From positions 1 through 8,891 of the forward strand of contig VGFB01000104.1 in assembly GCA_016869015.1 (NCBI GenBank): a stretch of 8,891 nucleotides of DNA, written 5' to 3'. Under the pieces are notes generated by a model that saw only the letters and a program-made list of their open reading frames with translations, had not been told where the DNA came from and searched no databases. The position numbers and the translations under genes were made by a program. The DNA is from Armatimonadota bacterium. GTDB lineage: Bacteria; Armatimonadota; Zipacnadia; Zipacnadales; VGFC01. Shown here one piece after another: positions 7,101 to 8,891 of the stretch (positions are counted from its first letter, which is position 1; the number at the start of each line of letters is the position of its first letter).

Positions 7101-8502
7101 CATTCTGTCCCAACCCCGCGGCGCCGGTGGGAGCGATGACCGTCTCGATGTTCGCCAGCCGATCGCGGGTCACGAAGTCGTCAGGCAGCAGGTCGAAGGT
7201 CACGTTCGACCGCCGCAACCCCTCCACGCACCCGTACACGTCCGCCGTGTTGCGGCTGCCGGTCAGCCACAACCAGTCGTTCAGCAGCACCGCGACCTTC
7301 GCGCCCCGGTTCCAGTTGTGCAGGCTGTCGAAGCACTGCTGCATCACCGACGACCAGAGCAGGTTCTTCTCGCAGTAGGTCTTGCCGAACTCCCAGCAGG
7401 GCTCAAGGTTCGAGCCTTCCCACCACTCGTTCCAGGAGAGGTGCAGCATGGCTTCGGACCGCCGCGCCAGCGCCCCCGCCCAGAAGCGGTCGAAAGCCAT
7501 GAACTCGGGCGAGTACATCCCCCCCGGCGTTCGGATCTCGATGTCGTGGTAGAAGTTCTTGAAATGGTCGAAGAAGACCGTGCCGTAGGCCTTCGCCACC
7601 GCGGCGTTGATGAACCGCTCGGTATCCTGGTCGTGCGGCACGCCGAAGATGCCCGCATAGGAGTGCGGCCCGGCGGTTGAGGCCGGCAGCGCGCTGAAGC
7701 CCCAGTTCAGGTACGGCTGGTACGCAACATCGAAGCTCACTCGCGGCGCGGGCTTGCGCAGCTCCTCCCGGGCGCGCTGCATCGTCGCTTCCCACTGGGC
7801 CTTCCAGTCCTCGGTTGCGAAGCGGATCGAATCGGCCCGGCGCGGCCCGGCGCTGAAGTCGAGCTGCGCGTCCTCCCACGACGCCAGCGACGTGCCCCAG
7901 GCCGCGTTCAGCGCATCGAGGGCGCGGTAGCGCCCGCGCAGCCACTCGCGGAAGCCCGCGTGGTCCTGGGTGGGCTTCGGCGCCCCGTTCCGGCTGTAGA
8001 TCAGATGCACCGGCTGGCGGTTCACGCGAGGCAGGACGGGCGAGTCACCCCAGTTCTCGACGATGAAGCGGAAGCTGCGGCCCGGGTCCAGGTTGCGAGC
8101 GAAGTCGGCCATGTCGAAGTCTTCGCCGTCCTGGTAGAAGCCCATGTGGATGTTGTAGCCGCGCCGCTGCAGCTCCTCGGCGGCGCGCATCACCGTCGCC
8201 TCGCGCGGCTCGCCGTCGGCTCCCTTCCAGCCCGGGCCCCAGTAGTCCATGAAGTGGTCGGTGATGCCCCACTCGGACGCCGTCCGCAGCGACCGCAGGT
8301 TGTCTGCATACGAGGGCGAGTCGTAGTACCCCTCCAGCGGCGTGTTCCACACGCCCCCCACCCAGCCCCCGAACTCCTGCTGGTAGTCCCACGTGTACCA
8401 GTAGAAGTACGTGTCCGCGATCCACGGGCGGTCAAGGCCCTGAGCATGGACGGTAGCCGGCAGTGCCGGCAGCAGCAGCAAGGCGGCCCACACGCGGCCC
8501 AT
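4168..8502 (-). CDS. Large secreted multidomain glycoside hydrolase-like protein with GH99/WbsX-like barrel
   Basis: A 1444-residue exported protein. The ATG at 8502 is chosen for its GGAGG site 6 nt upstream and because residues 1-20 form a clean signal peptide ending 'ATVHA'. Residues 25-395 look like a TIM barrel of the GH99/WbsX type: 'TYFYWYTWDYQ' near the start, 'EWGITDHFMDYWGPGWKG' (77-94), and 'LSWNEWWEGSNLEP' (355-368) with E359, E362 and E367 as candidate catalytic or substrate-binding acids. A 'LDALNAAWGTSLASWED' segment (195-211) recalls a motif common in GH42-type barrels. Residues about 400-510 resemble a GATase-like Rossmann domain, 530-675 a carbohydrate-binding-like beta domain, 790-865 a short beta domain, 875-965 an Ig-like/NEW3 domain, and 1165-1440 a mutarotase/GH38-C-like beta super-sandwich. 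There is no C-terminal anchor, so it is periplasmic or secreted. Substrate is unknown; an alpha-mannan or complex glycan fits GH99 relatives. It runs in the same direction as the M55 gene, with the cassette between them. Exact family membership is uncertain. Confidence 0.8.
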   Translation of the reverse strand: MGRVWAALLLLPALPATVHAQGLDRPWIADTYFYWYTWDYQQEFGGWVGGVWNTPLEGYYDSPSYADNLRSLRTASEWGITDHFMDYWGPGWKGADGEPREATVMRAAEELQRRGYNIHMGFYQDGEDFDMADFARNLDPGRSFRFIVENWGDSPVLPRVNRQPVHLIYSRNGAPKPTQDHAGFREWLRGRYRALDALNAAWGTSLASWEDAQLDFSAGPRRADSIRFATEDWKAQWEATMQRAREELRKPAPRVSFDVAYQPYLNWGFSALPASTAGPHSYAGIFGVPHDQDTERFINAAVAKAYGTVFFDHFKNFYHDIEIRTPGGMYSPEFMAFDRFWAGALARRSEAMLHLSWNEWWEGSNLEPCWEFGKTYCEKNLLWSSVMQQCFDSLHNWNRGAKVAVLLNDWLWLTGSRNTADVYGCVEGLRRSNVTFDLLPDDFVTRDRLANIETVIAPTGAAGLGQNAEGEPIADVLREWVSQRRPPGRGPTRRLLISRMPEYLDWLGIPRAEAKAGRGPGPTMNVFVDIGAEGDERFLLSGMTFREDWGKLPEGSFGAVEGEQTRRWTPGVGLTTTFALPFSPHRDHVLRFEGVGVRGEPPEVMVDAETAGSLDMPVGPHEYELRIPAAVVGDRRIAEVRFVYDRANVPKEIDPERYPTESRVCNLALDWLQLSTEDVPAHTREQNYAFPKEQVRYDDSAPGELRLKSLRADWTPRDTLAPLPRLVRSRHASDDTPRDIEAQVGDGAVWYCNGLLGAAGGYPVRRLVTDWAAHEPEWTLTGEDMKGALLSAGGNTRVAVVYNFDPAHRRKVTLRVPMTDRSLVEVMALSIDGQALKPVVAEVAAADGVVTITDELTYYAAYAISCGPVEADIPELTITPGSTLQLNVRLDNNEPRPSTVTLRLISPTPTLSAPPVGTDLTDYEDKDLPFEITCAPEADWGEKTVIFDLVTGGQHVYLWRKVRVVRRPEPEITSTLIDRARPQLAVHNAEHPLTASGTAERVTVTVEGRKMRLGDLRSGQTAVGDLELPSPGDRPELLLRLAEVAWQAGDQAEESVQPVGIASYPKRYAPAPGAIAPVLVFNGSARPLEDRVVAVPLRELRPYARQVGLRLHVRDESGAPVTSQQSADGAELLFPVSVVPRAARTYYACVGEGPPVPTELAITPEAVGSGHGRITVGNRTLEIVLDEQAGGVATSLRSLATNHDYGAGSFGAAYGTWNRATLDQPTMGGEALFAGTERQAQTGTPARLTLVETGPLRAVVRAEWRDHAIAAIQEYTVNSGSPWVRIASTVAPLRALAPNEELTVLDGRLKRAGLTKIFPNFVGIDTEFGKEHLHHGYRMTHFVPEYFTCMRPGDFPESVSFVLLEHSGVDAIRQGFWPAERGKAGPCELAWVELLSHGDAGASSLVDVLIHPGHQPIAAAHLNEQQHGPLVLVPKGFVFEEATP

Positions 8503-8508
8503 GGGGGT

Positions 8509-8513
8509 CCTCC
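8509..8513 (-). promoter_or_regulatory. Shine-Dalgarno site of the glycosidase-like gene
   Basis: The minus strand reads GGAGG, then six bases and the ATG at 8502-8500. This supports 8502 over the in-frame TTG at 8517, which lies upstream of the site. Confidence 0.75.
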
Positions 8514-8601
8514 ACAAGCGCGACGGTCTCGGGGGACAGGAGAGGAGTATTTCGGGGCAGTTGGCCGCCCCTCCTTCGAGCGCGTCCTGGAACGTGCCTC
8601 C

Positions 8602-8645
8602 AGAAAGCGCAGACGCCGCGTCGGCGAGGGGACGCGGCGTCTGCG
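8602..8645 (-). terminator. Intrinsic terminator after the 8688-8891 gene
   Basis: A perfect 15-bp stem (8608-8622 pairing with 8631-8645, arm CGCAGACGCCGCGTC) encloses an 8-nt loop. On the minus strand it is followed by the short U-rich stretch CTTTCT. It lies 42 nt past the TAA of the upstream gene and about 100 nt before the start of the glycosidase-like gene. It therefore separates the two genes into different transcription units. The U-tract is modest, so termination may be incomplete. From 8514 to 8601 I see no convincing promoter elements, although the glycosidase promoter should lie there. Confidence 0.75.
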
Positions 8646-8687
8646 GGCGGCTCGCCGCTACCTAGCGGTCCGAGTCGGGAGAGGCCC

Positions 8688-8891
8688 TTACTCTGTGGAC
8701 TTCTCCTCTACGGCCTCGGTGTCACCGGACGCCGCTGGCGGACTCCCAGTTCCGCCTCCATCACCGACGGGCATCTGGGAGCCCGGAGCGGCCATCATGC
8801 CTTCGCCCCCGCCTTGCTTCTGCATCGCCCCATGCTCCATACCCCCTTGCTGCATCGCCTTCTGCATCGCCTCGGGGCTTGAGGGGACATC
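8688..8891 (-). CDS. C-terminal 67 residues of an unrecognised protein, low-complexity tail
   Basis: Reading the minus strand from the window edge gives an open frame to TAA at 8690-8688, followed by the terminator hairpin. The residues are low complexity: Met/Gln/Gly-rich with a loose repeat ('PEAMQKAMQQGG', 'EHGAMQKQGGGEG'), then a Gly/Pro/Ala-rich linker, ending in an acidic tail 'DTEAVEEKSTE'. Such a disordered tail gives no function by itself. It is taken as real because it ends right before a good terminator and has no frame breaks. The start and all folded domains lie outside the window. It could be the tail of a secreted or cell-envelope protein, but there is no evidence for that here. 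Confidence 0.65.
   Translation of the reverse strand, partial: DVPSSPEAMQKAMQQGGMEHGAMQKQGGGEGMMAAPGSQMPVGDGGGTGSPPAASGDTEAVEEKSTE
8817..8870 (-). repeat. Short degenerate coding repeat encoding AMQK/AMQQ
   Basis: CTTCTGCATCGC occurs at 8817-8828 and again at 8859-8870, with a close variant (TGCTGCATCGC) at 8848-8858 directly abutting the latter. On the minus strand these encode A-M-Q-K/Q units in the low-complexity tail of the gene ending at 8688. It is a minor in-frame repeat, probably from slippage. Confidence 0.5.

Noticed and set aside
4222..7680. A 1152-codon open frame on the plus strand opposite the glycosidase-like gene
   Set aside because: It is Arg/Gly/Pro/His-rich without domains, lies fully antisense to a gene with a signal peptide, Shine-Dalgarno site and recognisable motifs, and is explained by high GC removing stop codons.
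8463..8882. Plus-strand frame of 139 codons at the right end
   Set aside because: It runs through the ribosome site of the glycosidase-like gene and the terminator hairpin, and is antisense to the better-supported gene ending at 8688.
1..8891. CRISPR array, tRNA, rRNA or transposase gene
   Set aside because: I found no regularly spaced repeats, no tRNA- or rRNA-like sequence and no DDE or serine/tyrosine recombinase motifs in any supported reading frame.

Overview
The window is GC-rich bacterial DNA with tightly packed genes, strong Shine-Dalgarno sites and stop/start overlaps. It encodes large secreted carbohydrate-active-type proteins and a family M55 D-aminopeptidase. This mix suits a free-living polysaccharide degrader of a lineage such as Armatimonadota or Planctomycetota, probably a metagenome-assembled genome. 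That placement is inference from style and gene content; no marker gene is present.

Layout, right to left along the minus strand. The C-terminal 67 codons of an unrecognised protein (8688-8891) end just before a 15-bp-stem hairpin with a short U-rich tail, a likely intrinsic terminator (8602-8645). A 1444-residue secreted multidomain protein follows (8502 to 4168), with a GH99/WbsX-like barrel at its N terminus and several beta domains behind it. After an interruption come an M55 D-aminopeptidase (1606 to 806) and, coupled to it through a GTGA overlap, a secreted Ig-like protein (from 809 leftwards). The reading frame of that last gene breaks near 410-430 and continues in another frame to the window edge.

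The interruption (about 1607-4167) is a plus-strand two-gene cassette. It comprises a 173-residue HEPN-domain protein (1905-2426) and a 575-residue P-loop ATPase (2423-4150), joined by an ATGA overlap and preceded by a candidate extended -10 promoter. Its strand is opposite to everything else here. It converges on the glycosidase gene with only 17 bp between stop codons, and a perfect 10-bp inverted repeat lies at its two outer edges.

Functionally there are two themes. The minus-strand genes look like scavenging of glycans and D-amino-acid peptides, probably from cell walls or extracellular polymers. The plus-strand pair has the architecture of a HEPN/ATPase conflict (defence or toxin-antitoxin-like) module inserted among them. 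It is the best candidate for an undescribed system. A defence role is inferred from gene families and layout only; nothing in the window demonstrates it.
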